This document shows, in pieces, positions 8,612 to 17,871 of a stretch of 64,000 nucleotides of DNA. This DNA comes from Maricaulis salignorans (GTDB taxonomy: Bacteria > Pseudomonadota > Alphaproteobacteria > Caulobacterales > Aquidulcibacteraceae), in NCBI GenBank assembly GCA_945891505.1, contig CAMDDL010000001.1:112110-176109 (forward strand), in the 5' to 3' direction. The notes beneath the pieces are model-generated. The model saw only the letters and a program-made list of their open reading frames with translations, ran no database searches and had not been told where the DNA came from. The position numbers were made by a program, and so were the translations under genes. Each line of letters starts with the position of its first letter. Positions within the stretch are counted from its first letter, which is position 1.

Positions 8612-8694
8612 GCCCGCATATCGAACTAGGGTCTGTTAGCATGGAGGGCTTAAGCGGCGGTCAGGTCACTCTGGACAATTTTAATCGTATTCCC

Positions 8695-8724
8695 AACAAA
8701 AAACCCGGCCATAGGGCCGGGTTT
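8695..8724 (-). terminator. Rho-independent terminator of the Hpt gene
   Basis: A 10-bp stem (AAACCCGGCC at 8701-8710 with its complement at 8715-8724) and a 4-nt loop. On the minus strand it is followed by a run of T residues (8695-8703 region), and it sits 26 nt beyond the Hpt stop codon. Confidence 0.85.
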
Positions 8725-8750
8725 AAATGCGTTGAAAAAGTTACGGCCGA

Positions 8751-9242
8751 CTATTGGCTGGCGGCGTAGCGATTCACTTGTGTCTGCAACTCGATCAACA
8801 GGGCTTTACCGATTGGATGGTCGCTATCTTTGATGTTTTGCTTAACCGCAGCAATGATTGCACCCACGTGGGCATCCAGAATTTGGCGAGGGGCTTGGGC
8901 GCGACCTTCTGGACTATCGATCAGCTTGCACAAAGAGGCTGCAAATTGCGAAACAATAGGGAAGCCGTATGTGACACCCAAGCCCTTAAGGTCATGGGCG
9001 CGGCGATAGAATTCTTCGAGCTCATGTTCGCCAGAACCCGGCTTGTTGACGATAGCATAGGCTGCTTCAAGCTTTACAAGCTCATCATTGAGCCAGCCGC
9101 CGAATTGGTCGGACATGGATGCAAGTGCGGCTTCGGCCCGCGCAATCGCTGCGGCGTCAAATCCGCCAAGACGATTACCCAATTTCGCTTTCAAGCGATT
9201 AGGCGGCGAGATAAATTCAACTTGGTCGTCTTGGCTTGCCAT
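8751..9242 (-). CDS. Hpt (histidine phosphotransfer) domain protein
   Basis: A 163-residue protein with a histidine-phosphotransfer domain: RRAHDLKGLG carries the phospho-accepting H83, within the usual four-helix-bundle pattern. The ATG at 9242 is chosen over one 39 nt upstream because GGAG lies 6 nt before it. Hpt proteins relay phosphate between receiver domains of multi-step phosphorelays, so hybrid kinases elsewhere in the genome are expected partners; none is in this window. Its neighbours are the degenerate EAL protein downstream and NAD kinase upstream on the same strand, 128 nt away. A terminator follows. No membrane segment is seen. Confidence 0.82.
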   Translation of the reverse strand: MASQDDQVEFISPPNRLKAKLGNRLGGFDAAAIARAEAALASMSDQFGGWLNDELVKLEAAYAIVNKPGSGEHELEEFYRRAHDLKGLGVTYGFPIVSQFAASLCKLIDSPEGRAQAPRQILDAHVGAIIAAVKQNIKDSDHPIGKALLIELQTQVNRYAASQ

Positions 9243-9370
9243 CTTAAACTCCACTATCTCACAATAGCTATCAAATTGCATTTAATAGATTATGAAAGGC
9301 CAAGGTTTGGGCTGTTGAATTAAAGGTAGTACCATTGGGTAGTTGACGTTGATTGAACAAACAGCTTGAA

Positions 9371-10153
9371 TCACTGCGCAAATTGTTCGGCTAGCATGCG
9401 TTCATCAAGGGAGCGATCCGGGTCAAACAACATCACCATGCTACGAGAGCGATCTTCACGGATACTCACACTGGCGACATTGCGGACTTCTTGACTGTCG
9501 GCAGATGCCGCAACTGGACGTAAATCAGCGTCGAGAACTTCAAATCGCACGTGCGATTCTCGCCGCAGCAATGCACCGCGCCACCGGCGTGGACGAAATA
9601 CGCTAATGGGTGTGAGTGCCAACAAGCCACATCCCAAAGGTAAGATGGGGCCATGAGCGGAGAGATTATAGGCGGTACTGCCGGCTGGTGTTGCCACCAA
9701 GACCCCGTCACAAATGATCTCATTTAGGCGCTCTGCTTCATCAACCACGATCCGCAGCCGTGCGGTCTGATGTGTTTGACGTAACAACGACACTTCATTG
9801 ATTGCAACATGGTCATGTACTTGGCCATCGACTTGCACCGTGGACATTCGCAATGGGTGGATGACCGAGGCTTTGGCCGCTGCGATCCGATCGGGTAGGT
9901 CGCCTTCGCGATAATCATTCATCAAAAAACCGATCGTGCCTTGGTTTAAACCAAACACGGGGATCCCGTCATCCATATGACGTCTGAGGGTTTCCAGCAT
10001 TAAGCCATCGCCGCCTAGCGCCACAATGACATCGGCGTCGCTTTCTTTGACCGAGCCATATAAATGACGCATGCGCATCATGGCTTTGCGTGCTTCGGGT
10101 CGAGCGCTGGCGACAAAAGCAATACGTTCAAGGCGTCTACGTGATGGCGTCAT
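9371..10153 (-). CDS. nadK: NAD kinase
   Basis: A 260-residue cytoplasmic enzyme that phosphorylates NAD+ to NADP+. Family motifs are intact: GGDG at 47-50 (with the catalytic aspartate), LNQGTIGFLMN at 69-79, the NE pair at 119-120 and the glycine/serine-rich ATPAGSTAYNLSAHGP stretch near 154-169. The length is typical of compact alphaproteobacterial NAD kinases. It lies between the second DUF2336 gene and the Hpt gene, all on the minus strand, so part of the signalling cluster may be co-transcribed with it; gaps of 65 and 128 nt leave room for separate promoters. Confidence 0.95.
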   Translation of the reverse strand: MTPSRRRLERIAFVASARPEARKAMMRMRHLYGSVKESDADVIVALGGDGLMLETLRRHMDDGIPVFGLNQGTIGFLMNDYREGDLPDRIAAAKASVIHPLRMSTVQVDGQVHDHVAINEVSLLRQTHQTARLRIVVDEAERLNEIICDGVLVATPAGSTAYNLSAHGPILPLGCGLLALTPISVFRPRRWRGALLRRESHVRFEVLDADLRPVAASADSQEVRNVASVSIREDRSRSMVMLFDPDRSLDERMLAEQFAQ

Positions 10154-10218
10154 GGACTCTACTCAACCAAAGTCTAACCGCTCCTCCAGAATGAGAAGAA
10201 GCCTAGTTCTACTCTCTA

Positions 10219-11307
10219 TTAGTTGGTCATGCCTTTTGCAAAGGCAGTGCGCGCTGCGCCAGGGGAACAGCGCATCCAGACGAGGGCAACCGTGCGATCG
10301 TCACCGATGGTCCAAGGAATCGAACGGATTTCCAAGGTCTCGTAAATGGTTCGTACGATCGAGGAATCAAAGTTAGCAGCGCGCGCAGCCAGCGCGATAC
10401 TTTCCGTCTCAGCACTCGCCAGCTTCCGGCTTACACCTGCAACCGGCAACTCCAAGATACGGGCGATGCCGCGCACAAAATGTTCGCGCTCTCCGCGCAT
10501 CAAGGCTGCAACCAAGAAACCAGGGGTTGGCTTTAAATCAAGATTGCGCGCGGTTTTGCGTACGATCTCAACCACATGCTCGGGCATCGGATGATGGAAA
10601 GCGCTTTTCGTCGCTTTCGAAACGGCTACCGCCGTAGAATCGCCCACCACATTAATCAAACGGCTGGCAATACGCGGGGATACACGGGCGGTAATGGCGT
10701 CGCGGGCCTCCGCGCCGGCTATGGCAAAGGCCGCAGCAACCAAGCTTGGCGGCAAGTCATGGCGGGTGATGAGGGCGTTGAGTGTGTCTGGTGTTTCTGA
10801 AAGCACATTCATTGCGTGCTCGAAAGCATTGGCGGGGATCCGAGCCGTTAAATTTGCGGCCAAGCTGCTGAGGATATTCTTGTCTTCGGTTTCAATGAGG
10901 CTTTGAGAAACCAATTCGCCAATGCAAGACCGCTCCGCAATCGTCATGCGATGCTGAAATCCGCATGATTTAACGACCTCAACCAAGATATCGTCATTTA
11001 AGATCGGGCAAAAAGCCAAAATCGGCTGTGCGATTTCAAAGGAATCCATGGCCAGTTCTCGGACCAACTCAATTGGGGCCCAATCGGCCATTGCCAAAGT
11101 TGCCGAAAGCTTGAGGCGCACCTCTTGTCTCGCAAAATTATAAAGTTTGACGAGGATATCGGAAAATAAAATCCGCTCCATTAAGCTGGCTTCATCGCCT
11201 GTATCGAGGAATTGTGCAGCCGTCGCCGCAACCAACGCCTCGCGTCCTTCGCGCGAACTGTTTTCTGCGAGAGAAATGAGGGGATGGTTGGTGCTATTGT
11301 TTCCCAT
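10219..11307 (-). CDS. DUF2336 domain protein (second of two)
   Basis: A 362-residue helical protein of the same DUF2336 family as the gene at 6463. The two share the block order of a helix pair, a PILAFCPIL or PLLESSPVL segment followed by DDILVE or DEDLVE, and then repeated helices, but they are clearly diverged, not a recent duplication. There is no signal peptide or transmembrane segment. It is the first gene of a minus-strand series leading to nadK, Hpt and the degenerate EAL protein. No function is established for the family; the two copies flanking signalling genes suggest a role in one regulatory circuit. Confidence 0.78.
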   Translation of the reverse strand: MGNNSTNHPLISLAENSSREGREALVAATAAQFLDTGDEASLMERILFSDILVKLYNFARQEVRLKLSATLAMADWAPIELVRELAMDSFEIAQPILAFCPILNDDILVEVVKSCGFQHRMTIAERSCIGELVSQSLIETEDKNILSSLAANLTARIPANAFEHAMNVLSETPDTLNALITRHDLPPSLVAAAFAIAGAEARDAITARVSPRIASRLINVVGDSTAVAVSKATKSAFHHPMPEHVVEIVRKTARNLDLKPTPGFLVAALMRGEREHFVRGIARILELPVAGVSRKLASAETESIALAARAANFDSSIVRTIYETLEIRSIPWTIGDDRTVALVWMRCSPGAARTAFAKGMTN

Positions 11308-11443
11308 TACGGTCTGATGGGTATGGTTGCTGTGGTTACCAGAACGTAAATGAGATTTGGAGAACTGTAAAGTTTCTGCAGGTAACTTGACCGAAAATCA
11401 AAGTGGGGCAAAGGTGCCGCCCAAGCAATGGAGGTAACGTCTG

Positions 11444-12289
11444 ATGAACGCACATAGCCAGAATACAAGCGCGCAAGGTGGTTCCGCTTTGCCAGCAGGT
11501 GCAGCTCCTGCTCTAACGGGTATGATGGCCAGCGCTGCCCCGATCTACGGCGAAAGAGTGGATGATGCTGAGTGGCGCGCGCGCGTAGATTGTGCCGCTC
11601 TTTATCGTCTGATCGCGCTTTACGGCTGGGATGACATGATTTTCACCCACATCTCGCTGCGTCTGCCGGGGCCAGATCATCACTTTCTGATCAATCCTTA
11701 CGGCTTTATGTTTGATGAGATCACCGCATCTTCCTTGGTGAAGGTCGATTTGAATGGGAATGTCATTGAGCCGACGCCCTATTTCATCAATCCAGCAGGC
11801 TTTACCATTCATTCGGCCATCCATGCCGCGCGCGAGGACGCGGTTTGCGTCATCCATTGCCATAGCGATGCCGGTGTGGCGGTCAGCGCGCAGAAAGGTG
11901 GTCTGTTGCCAATTTCACAGACAGCCATGGCCTGTACCGCTGATCTTGCCTATCATGACTATGAAGGCGTTGCCCTCGACCTAGATGAGCGGGAGCGCTT
12001 GGTACATGACATTGGCTCCAAGAATTTCATGATGTTGCGCAATCACGGCACGTTGACGGTCGGCGAATCTGCGGCTTCAGCCTTCATGCGGATGTTTTAC
12101 TTAGAACGCGCTTGCAAGATGCAGGTCCTCGCCCAATCTGGGGGCGAGCTTTTGACCTGCGATGAGGCGATGGAAGAGCGGGTGGGCCAGCAAGTCAAAC
12201 CTGCATTTACTCAGGCACTTGGCGGAATGTTGGCGTGGCCGGGCCTGTTACGTAAGGTGGCACGCCAATCTCCCGGGTTCAACACTTAG
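11444..12289 (+). CDS. Class II aldolase/adducin family protein
   Basis: A 281-residue protein with the class II aldolase/adducin-like fold. The zinc-site region is recognisable: a histidine pair in VIHCHSD (about 136-142) and a later histidine in LRNHGTL (about 197-203), with surrounding segments typical of the adducin-head proteins that bacteria annotate as class II aldolases. A strong GGAGG site 7-8 nt before the ATG supports the start. Family members act as L-fuculose/L-ribulose-phosphate aldolases or epimerases, but this long-N-terminus subgroup is functionally uncharacterised and no sugar-pathway genes are nearby. It is divergent from the second DUF2336 gene. The following gene begins practically at its stop codon. 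Confidence 0.82.
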   Translation: MNAHSQNTSAQGGSALPAGAAPALTGMMASAAPIYGERVDDAEWRARVDCAALYRLIALYGWDDMIFTHISLRLPGPDHHFLINPYGFMFDEITASSLVKVDLNGNVIEPTPYFINPAGFTIHSAIHAAREDAVCVIHCHSDAGVAVSAQKGGLLPISQTAMACTADLAYHDYEGVALDLDERERLVHDIGSKNFMMLRNHGTLTVGESAASAFMRMFYLERACKMQVLAQSGGELLTCDEAMEERVGQQVKPAFTQALGGMLAWPGLLRKVARQSPGFNT

Positions 12290-12387
12290 ATCGATTTCGC
12301 CTTTTACTTTGGCTGAATTTTGGGTGGGTCGGCGCAGTACCGTCGGCCGCTTGGGCTGGCGCGTGGCTGCCGGCCCCGCATCATGGC

Positions 12388-12993
12388 GTGCTGATTGCCA
12401 ACTTAGTTGAAGTCAAAACCGACCAAGCGGTGTCTGGAGCTTCAATTGAGTTTTATGGTGAGTATGGGCTGAAGCGAGGTTGGGCCATTGTTGTCGCTCC
12501 GTCACTCAGCTCAAGCGTTCAATCGCCAAATGAAGCATGGGTGTTGGATGAAGTGCAGGTGGGGGCACGACGCAAAGTCTATGTTGGGAAAACCATTGCA
12601 ATCTCCACACAAGTCAGCGGATTTTCTATTCCAAAAACACAAAATCAAAGTGAACGGGCCTATGGAATCGAAACCCGAGTTGCTGCTGGCAAAAGCTTTG
12701 GCGAGAAAGGCTGGGTTAACATTGAAGCGGCCTCTCGAACCTGCGGCGAGAGTGGCATCGGCAGCCGATTTGATGCCACTCTCGGCTTGAACATGTCAAA
12801 GAACCAACGAATTATCGTTAAGGCTTTTGGGGACGGAAATGGTTGTACGAAGGCGATTGTCCGAGCACAGCTCAGTTATGTTCGACCCATTTCTGACACA
12901 CTAGCCTTGGAGTTCGGCTGGCGACAGTCTTTGGATCAAAGCGCGGTTTCGGCAGACCGCGGCTTGGTGGTCGGCCTCTGGCAGAAGTTTTAA
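12388..12993 (+). CDS. Secreted or outer-membrane protein of unknown function, uncertain start
   Basis: From the GTG at 12388 the frame gives 201 residues rich in alternating polar and hydrophobic segments and ending in an aromatic residue (LVVGLWQKF), which fits a beta-barrel or other envelope protein. The open frame continues upstream to 12256 and reads through a clear signal-peptide pattern: arginines, the hydrophobic core LLLWLNFGWVGAV, then a PSAAWA cleavage motif followed by GAWLPAP. That part is surely meant to be translated, yet it contains no ATG, GTG or TTG. An AAGG sequence lies about 10 nt before an ATC at 12268, so an unusual ATC or CTG start is possible, or the true start was lost. 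I do not recognise the family. It follows the class II aldolase gene directly and may be co-transcribed. Confidence 0.6.
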   Translation: MLIANLVEVKTDQAVSGASIEFYGEYGLKRGWAIVVAPSLSSSVQSPNEAWVLDEVQVGARRKVYVGKTIAISTQVSGFSIPKTQNQSERAYGIETRVAAGKSFGEKGWVNIEAASRTCGESGIGSRFDATLGLNMSKNQRIIVKAFGDGNGCTKAIVRAQLSYVRPISDTLALEFGWRQSLDQSAVSADRGLVVGLWQKF

Positions 12994-13190
12994 CTGGAAA
13001 GAGAATCCCATTGTTGTAAGCCTCTAATAAAAGAACTGTGGTAGAGCATAATCTGATGCCGAAGCGTTCATGTTGCGCCAGATGCGATAAAAGTGCAGGT
13101 GACCATAATGACAAGGCACTTACCGTCACACTAAGGTTCTGACGCTCAAGCTATAAATTCCAAGAAAAGCCTGTCTCGGAGACACTCGTT

Positions 13191-14684
13191 TTGCCTGAAT
13201 TTCTAAGACGACATTTTTTCTTTGCGTTGGCGGGGGCGGCTTTTGTCGCCATGTTTGCGTTCGTCCTGCTCAAAGAAGTCGGCCTGTTCGGTAAATCAAA
13301 CATAGGTGGCGCGTCTGGTGCCTCTGCAAGCCAAGGCAAAGGCGGAGCCGGTAAAGGCGGCGCGCGCCCTGCTAATGTCACTTTGGCCAAGGCCGAAGTG
13401 CGCACGTTTTCAGATCGTGTTGAGATTCCAGGAACTGCTTTAGCCAATGAGTCCATCACCGTAACGCCCAAGGTCCAAGATGTTGTCGACGAAGTTCGAT
13501 TTGAGAGCGGTCAAAATGTGGCGCGTGGCGCTATTTTGATCGTTTTGGCGCGGACCGAGCAGTCAGCCGACCTAGGCGGCGCTCGCAATGATGTTGCCGC
13601 GGCCTTTGATGACGCGGACGGCGTCTATCAAGAAGCGGCGGCCGCGCGAGCTGAAGCAGATGCAGCCTATAATGAAATCAACGCTGTCAGCCGTGACCTT
13701 GAAGCAGCGCGCGCGGGCATTGCAGAAGCCGAAGCCGTTCGAAGCGAAGCCAAGTTGAACTTTGACCGCGTGACCACTTTGGCCGATCGAGGCTTTGCAT
13801 CAAAGGCCCGGCTGGACTCAGCCCGTGCGCAAATGCAGTCAGCCGAGTCGCGTTTTCAAGTGGCTAAAGAGCGTGCCGAAGGTGCCTCGCAACGGATCGA
13901 AACGCAAAAAGCGCGGGCAAATGCGCTTACCAGCCGTGCTCAAAGTGTCGACCAGCGCGCCCAATCCTCACGCGCACGCGCTCAAAGTGTCGCGAGCCGG
14001 TCCAATTCCGTGCAGTCGCGTTTGGCTGACCGGATTATACGCGCGCCATTCGCTGGCCGGATCGGACTGCGTAACGTTAGCCCCGGCCAATTGGCCCGCC
14101 CCGGCGATGTATTGGCAACCCTAGACGATATCTCGCAGATTAAAGTTGACTTTGACGTTCCTGAAACTCGGATCAACTCGCTGCAAGTGGGCACAGAAGT
14201 CGCGATCCGATCAACAGCAATACCTGACCAGCTTTATAAGGCCACGGTGCGCTTTATTGACACGCGGATCGATCCAAGGTCGCGCTCTATTCGGGCACGC
14301 GCTTACATTCCCAATAATGACGGTCGGTTGCGACCGGGCATGTTGATGAGTGTTGACTTGATGACACCAGACCGGCGCATGCCAGCCGTGCCCGAGGTTG
14401 CGCTCTTAGAAGAAGGCAATGCGAGCTTTGTTTTCATCGCTCAAAGCGATGGGAAGGATGGGCAGAAGGCAAAACGCATTCCTGTCAGTATCGGGATGCG
14501 CCGTGATGGCTTTGCCGAAATCATCAGCGGCATACCAGCCGATGCGCTGGTGATTACAGAAGGCTTGGTTGGCTTGCGAGATGGCCAAGCCATTAAGCCG
14601 GTTGGTGGCGGGGCGACGGGTGCGAAGTCCGCTGATACCAAAGCAGCCCCCGCCACCGCTAAGTCAGATGGGCGTGGCGGCTGA
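13191..14684 (+). CDS. RND efflux membrane-fusion (periplasmic adaptor) protein
   Basis: A 497-residue adaptor of the HlyD/AcrA type, the link between an inner-membrane RND pump and an outer-membrane channel. An N-terminal membrane anchor (about residues 8-28) is followed by the lipoyl/barrel half-motif (ITVTPKVQDVVDEVRFESGQ region), a long coiled-coil hairpin rich in Ala, Arg, Gln and Ser (about 137-282), the second lipoyl half (APFAGRIGLRNVSPGQ) and a beta-barrel domain ending in a Gly/Ala/Lys-rich tail. The hairpin is longer than in AcrA. Translation starts at a TTG with GGAG 9 nt upstream. Its stop overlaps the start of the pump gene by one base, so the two are translationally coupled. 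No outer-membrane channel gene is adjacent. Confidence 0.92.
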   Translation: MPEFLRRHFFFALAGAAFVAMFAFVLLKEVGLFGKSNIGGASGASASQGKGGAGKGGARPANVTLAKAEVRTFSDRVEIPGTALANESITVTPKVQDVVDEVRFESGQNVARGAILIVLARTEQSADLGGARNDVAAAFDDADGVYQEAAAARAEADAAYNEINAVSRDLEAARAGIAEAEAVRSEAKLNFDRVTTLADRGFASKARLDSARAQMQSAESRFQVAKERAEGASQRIETQKARANALTSRAQSVDQRAQSSRARAQSVASRSNSVQSRLADRIIRAPFAGRIGLRNVSPGQLARPGDVLATLDDISQIKVDFDVPETRINSLQVGTEVAIRSTAIPDQLYKATVRFIDTRIDPRSRSIRARAYIPNNDGRLRPGMLMSVDLMTPDRRMPAVPEVALLEEGNASFVFIAQSDGKDGQKAKRIPVSIGMRRDGFAEIISGIPADALVITEGLVGLRDGQAIKPVGGGATGAKSADTKAAPATAKSDGRGG

Positions 14685-17600
14685 TGTTCCTTGCTGACGT
14701 CTCAGTCAAGCGCCCAGTCCTGGCCACAGTGGCCAGCCTACTGTTAATCGCGTTTGGCTTGATTGCCTTTCGAACTTTGCCCTTGCGTGAGCTGCCTGCG
14801 GTTGATCCCCCAATTGTATCGATAACCACCCAGTATCGCGGCGCATCCTCGGATATTGTCGAGAGCCGGATCACGCAGATTATCGAAGACCAATTGACTG
14901 GCATTGAGGGTCTCGCTTCGATCCAAGCCTCGAGCCGCGATGGCCGTTCGTCCATTCGGGTTGAGTTTAAGCTATCGCGGAATTTGGACGAAGCGGCCAA
15001 TGACGTACGGGCTGCTGTCAGCCGGATTCAAAACCGCCTGCCGCAGGGCGTAGATCCGCCACAGGTGGAAAAATCTGACGCTGACTCAGAGCCAATCATG
15101 TTCCTCAATTTGGCGTCGAGCAATTTGACGACAGGGCAATTGACGAGTTTTGCTGAGCGGACATTGGTTGATCGCTTAAGCGCGATTGATGGCGTGGCCA
15201 CAGTGCGTGTGTTGGGAGGTTTGCGCCAATCCATGCGGGTTTGGCTTGATACCGAAGCGCTTGCTGCAAGGGGTCTAACGCCTGATGATGTTGACGCCGC
15301 CTTGCGCGTTCAAAACGTCGAATTGCCGGCGGGGACAATTGAAGGCCAAGAGCGCGACTATACGATGCGGATTGCGCGGGGGTATCGTACCGCTGAAGAG
15401 TTCCGTCGTATGCCGATTGGGCGCAGTGGAGATGGGCGGGTTACCCGCTTGGAAGATGTCGCGCGTGTTGCCATCGAACCTGAAGATGACCGTCGGATTT
15501 TCCGGGGCAATGGCGTTAATCAGGTCGGGCTTGGCATTGTCCGTCAATCCAATGCCAATGCGCTTGAGGTCGCGAGGGCCATACGGGCGCAAAATGATTT
15601 GATTGCTAAAACCCTGCCGAAGGGCACAACAATCGTTGTCGCATTCGACTCGACAGTCTTTATCGAGCGCGCGATCTCGGGCGTTTGGACCACGATGGCC
15701 GAAGCGGTTGTTTTGGTGATCCTCGTGATCTTTTTATTCTTGGGCTCGTTCCGCGCCGCTCTATTGCCGGCCGCAACCATTCCTGTTTGCCTGATCGCGA
15801 CGTTTGGGATTTTGGGCGTCTTTGGGTTCTCAATCAATCTGATCACCCTCTTGGCACTGGTTCTGGCCATTGGCTTGGTTGTCGATGATTCTATTGTGGT
15901 TTTGGAAAACATCCAGCGCCGGATTGATCAGGGAGAGCCTGCTTTAATTGCTGCGCAGCGTGGTACCAACCAAGTTGCCTTTGCCGTCATCGCAACAACC
16001 GCGGTTTTGGTGTCCGTTTTCACGCCGCTTCTATTTACGGGTGGTTTCGTCGGTCGCTTGTTTGTTGAGCTGGCCGTGACAATTGCCTCCGCTGTGACGA
16101 TTTCTGCCTTTGTGGCGCTGACATTGACGCCCATGATGGGTTCGCTGTTGTTGCGACCCGCAGACAAGTCCAACAAGCTTTCGGCCTTCATCGACAAGTC
16201 GTTTGATGCGGTACGTGGGTCCTATGCCACCTCCGTCAAAGCCAGCTTGAAAGCCCCGAAAACAGCCTTTGCGGTCATGGGCGTCGCCATTCTAGCAGCA
16301 GGTTTTTTTGCAACTAAGCTACCCAATGAACTTATCCCCCTTGAAGACCGCGGCAATATCACCGTGCAATTCAGCGGGCCTGAGGGTGCGGGCTTCGCGT
16401 ACACCCGCCAGATTGTCGCCAAAATCGAACCGGTCCTTGCCGAATATGTCAAAAGCGGTGAGGCTTCTCGGACCCTCGTCATTGCGCCCAACTTTCAGGA
16501 CCAAGGCACCAACCGCATGAATCGCGGCCTCAGCCGCGTTTTCCTAGCCGAATGGGGCACGCGTCGCGATGGCAATGAGATTGTCGATGAGCTTAATCGC
16601 AAGCTAGCGGGCATCCCTGGCGCACAATTCCGCGCGTCCATGCAGAATGCTTTTTCGAGCGGTCGCGGCGGCGGAAATGAAGGCGTAGCCATTGTTTTGG
16701 GCGGCAGCGACTATCTGGAACTTGCAGCCGTTGCAGAAAAAATCGTCGCGAAAGGCCGGGCCAATGAGGGTTTTGCGCGCATTCGGATGAATTATGAGCC
16801 AATCTCGCCCAAGATTGAGATTGCCATTAATCGCGAGCGGGCAGCCGCGCTCGGCGTTTCAGTTCAGTCGATAGGCCGCACGTTGGAAGCCACCACAGGC
16901 TTACGTCGTGTTGGGACTTATCCTGCCGATGGCGAAGAATATGATGTCATTCTGCAGGTTGATCGGCGCGAGCGTCAAAGTGTTGAAGCACTTGGACGAA
17001 TTTATGTGCGGTCTGATCGCACCGGGGAGCTTGTCCCTCTCTCCAACCTTGTAACCACGAAGAATTTAGGCGGCACAGACGATTTGCCCCGCGTCAACAA
17101 ATTGCGCGCTGTCACGATCATCGCCAACCTCAACAAAGGCTACTCCATTGGGGAAGCCATCAAATGGCTAGAAGAAGCCGCTGCGGCGGATATGAAGCCG
17201 GATATGAAAATCGATTACACCGGCCAATCGCAACAATTCAAAGAAGCCGGTTCCGCCATCGGCTTTGCGTTTGCTTTGGCTATTTTGATCGTGTTTCTGA
17301 CCTTGGCTGCGCAGTTTGAAAGCTTCGTCCATCCCATAACCATTATGATCACTGTGCCGCTGGCAATCGCCGGGGGATTGTTCGGGCTCTATGCCGCGGG
17401 CTTTACGCTCAACATCTATTCCCAGATTGGTTTGATTATTCTGGTCGCTTTGGCGGCAAAGAACGGTATCTTGATCGTTGAATTCGCCAATCAATTGCGC
17501 GATGAAGGTCGTTCAGTTCGTGACGCGATTGCCGAAGCTGCTGACTTGCGACTGCGCCCGATTCTGATGACCTCTGTTGCGACTGTCGCTGGGGCCTTGC

Positions 17601-17818
17601 CTTTGGCTTTGTCGACTGGGGCTGGTAGTGAAGCGCGCGCCAATATCGGTGTTGTGGTGGTGTTCGGTGTGCTGTGTGCGACGGCTTTGACGCTTTATGT
17701 TGTGCCCGTCGTTTACATGATGCTCGCCCGCTTTACGGGTAGTCCTGAAGCACGTGCCAAGGCGATTGAGGACTTTGAGCGTAGCGAGACTCAGGCGCAA
17801 GCCGCCGCTGCCGAATAG
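14684..17818 (+). CDS. RND efflux pump, HAE1-type permease
   Basis: A 1044-residue inner-membrane drug/proton antiporter of the AcrB/MdtBC type. The N-terminus (FLADVSVKRPVLATV) and 12-segment architecture with two large periplasmic loops are typical. The proton-relay residues are present: adjacent aspartates in IGLVVDDSIVVLENI of TM4 and the lysine in ALAAKNGILIVEFA of TM10, so the pump should be functional. Coupled to the adaptor gene by an ATG/TGA overlap at 14684. As no outer-membrane factor is encoded nearby, it probably uses a TolC-like channel from elsewhere. No TetR- or MarR-type local regulator is adjacent. Substrates cannot be inferred; organic solvents, dyes and antibiotics are common for this family. 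Confidence 0.95.
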   Translation: MFLADVSVKRPVLATVASLLLIAFGLIAFRTLPLRELPAVDPPIVSITTQYRGASSDIVESRITQIIEDQLTGIEGLASIQASSRDGRSSIRVEFKLSRNLDEAANDVRAAVSRIQNRLPQGVDPPQVEKSDADSEPIMFLNLASSNLTTGQLTSFAERTLVDRLSAIDGVATVRVLGGLRQSMRVWLDTEALAARGLTPDDVDAALRVQNVELPAGTIEGQERDYTMRIARGYRTAEEFRRMPIGRSGDGRVTRLEDVARVAIEPEDDRRIFRGNGVNQVGLGIVRQSNANALEVARAIRAQNDLIAKTLPKGTTIVVAFDSTVFIERAISGVWTTMAEAVVLVILVIFLFLGSFRAALLPAATIPVCLIATFGILGVFGFSINLITLLALVLAIGLVVDDSIVVLENIQRRIDQGEPALIAAQRGTNQVAFAVIATTAVLVSVFTPLLFTGGFVGRLFVELAVTIASAVTISAFVALTLTPMMGSLLLRPADKSNKLSAFIDKSFDAVRGSYATSVKASLKAPKTAFAVMGVAILAAGFFATKLPNELIPLEDRGNITVQFSGPEGAGFAYTRQIVAKIEPVLAEYVKSGEASRTLVIAPNFQDQGTNRMNRGLSRVFLAEWGTRRDGNEIVDELNRKLAGIPGAQFRASMQNAFSSGRGGGNEGVAIVLGGSDYLELAAVAEKIVAKGRANEGFARIRMNYEPISPKIEIAINRERAAALGVSVQSIGRTLEATTGLRRVGTYPADGEEYDVILQVDRRERQSVEALGRIYVRSDRTGELVPLSNLVTTKNLGGTDDLPRVNKLRAVTIIANLNKGYSIGEAIKWLEEAAAADMKPDMKIDYTGQSQQFKEAGSAIGFAFALAILIVFLTLAAQFESFVHPITIMITVPLAIAGGLFGLYAAGFTLNIYSQIGLIILVALAAKNGILIVEFANQLRDEGRSVRDAIAEAADLRLRPILMTSVATVAGALPLALSTGAGSEARANIGVVVVFGVLCATALTLYVVPVVYMMLARFTGSPEARAKAIEDFERSETQAQAAAAE

Positions 17819-17853
17819 CCTGCCAAAAACCAGCACTGGCGGGATTTGGCAGG
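17819..17853 (+). promoter_or_regulatory. Inverted repeat between the RND pump and the TPP-enzyme gene
   Basis: Arms CCTGCCAAA (17819-17827) and TTTGGCAGG (17845-17853) are perfect, and the 17-nt centre has a smaller nested repeat (CCAG/CTGG). The hairpin begins at the pump stop codon and ends 18 nt before the next start. There is no T run, so it may limit read-through, protect the pump mRNA end, or act as an operator for the downstream gene. Confidence 0.45.
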
Positions 17854-17871
17854 TGACGCTAAAGTGCGCGC

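Noticed and set aside
13930..14030. Tandem DNA repeat in the adaptor gene
   Set aside because: The repeated AQSV/ARAQS segments are part of the coiled-coil hairpin, and the DNA copies are imperfect.
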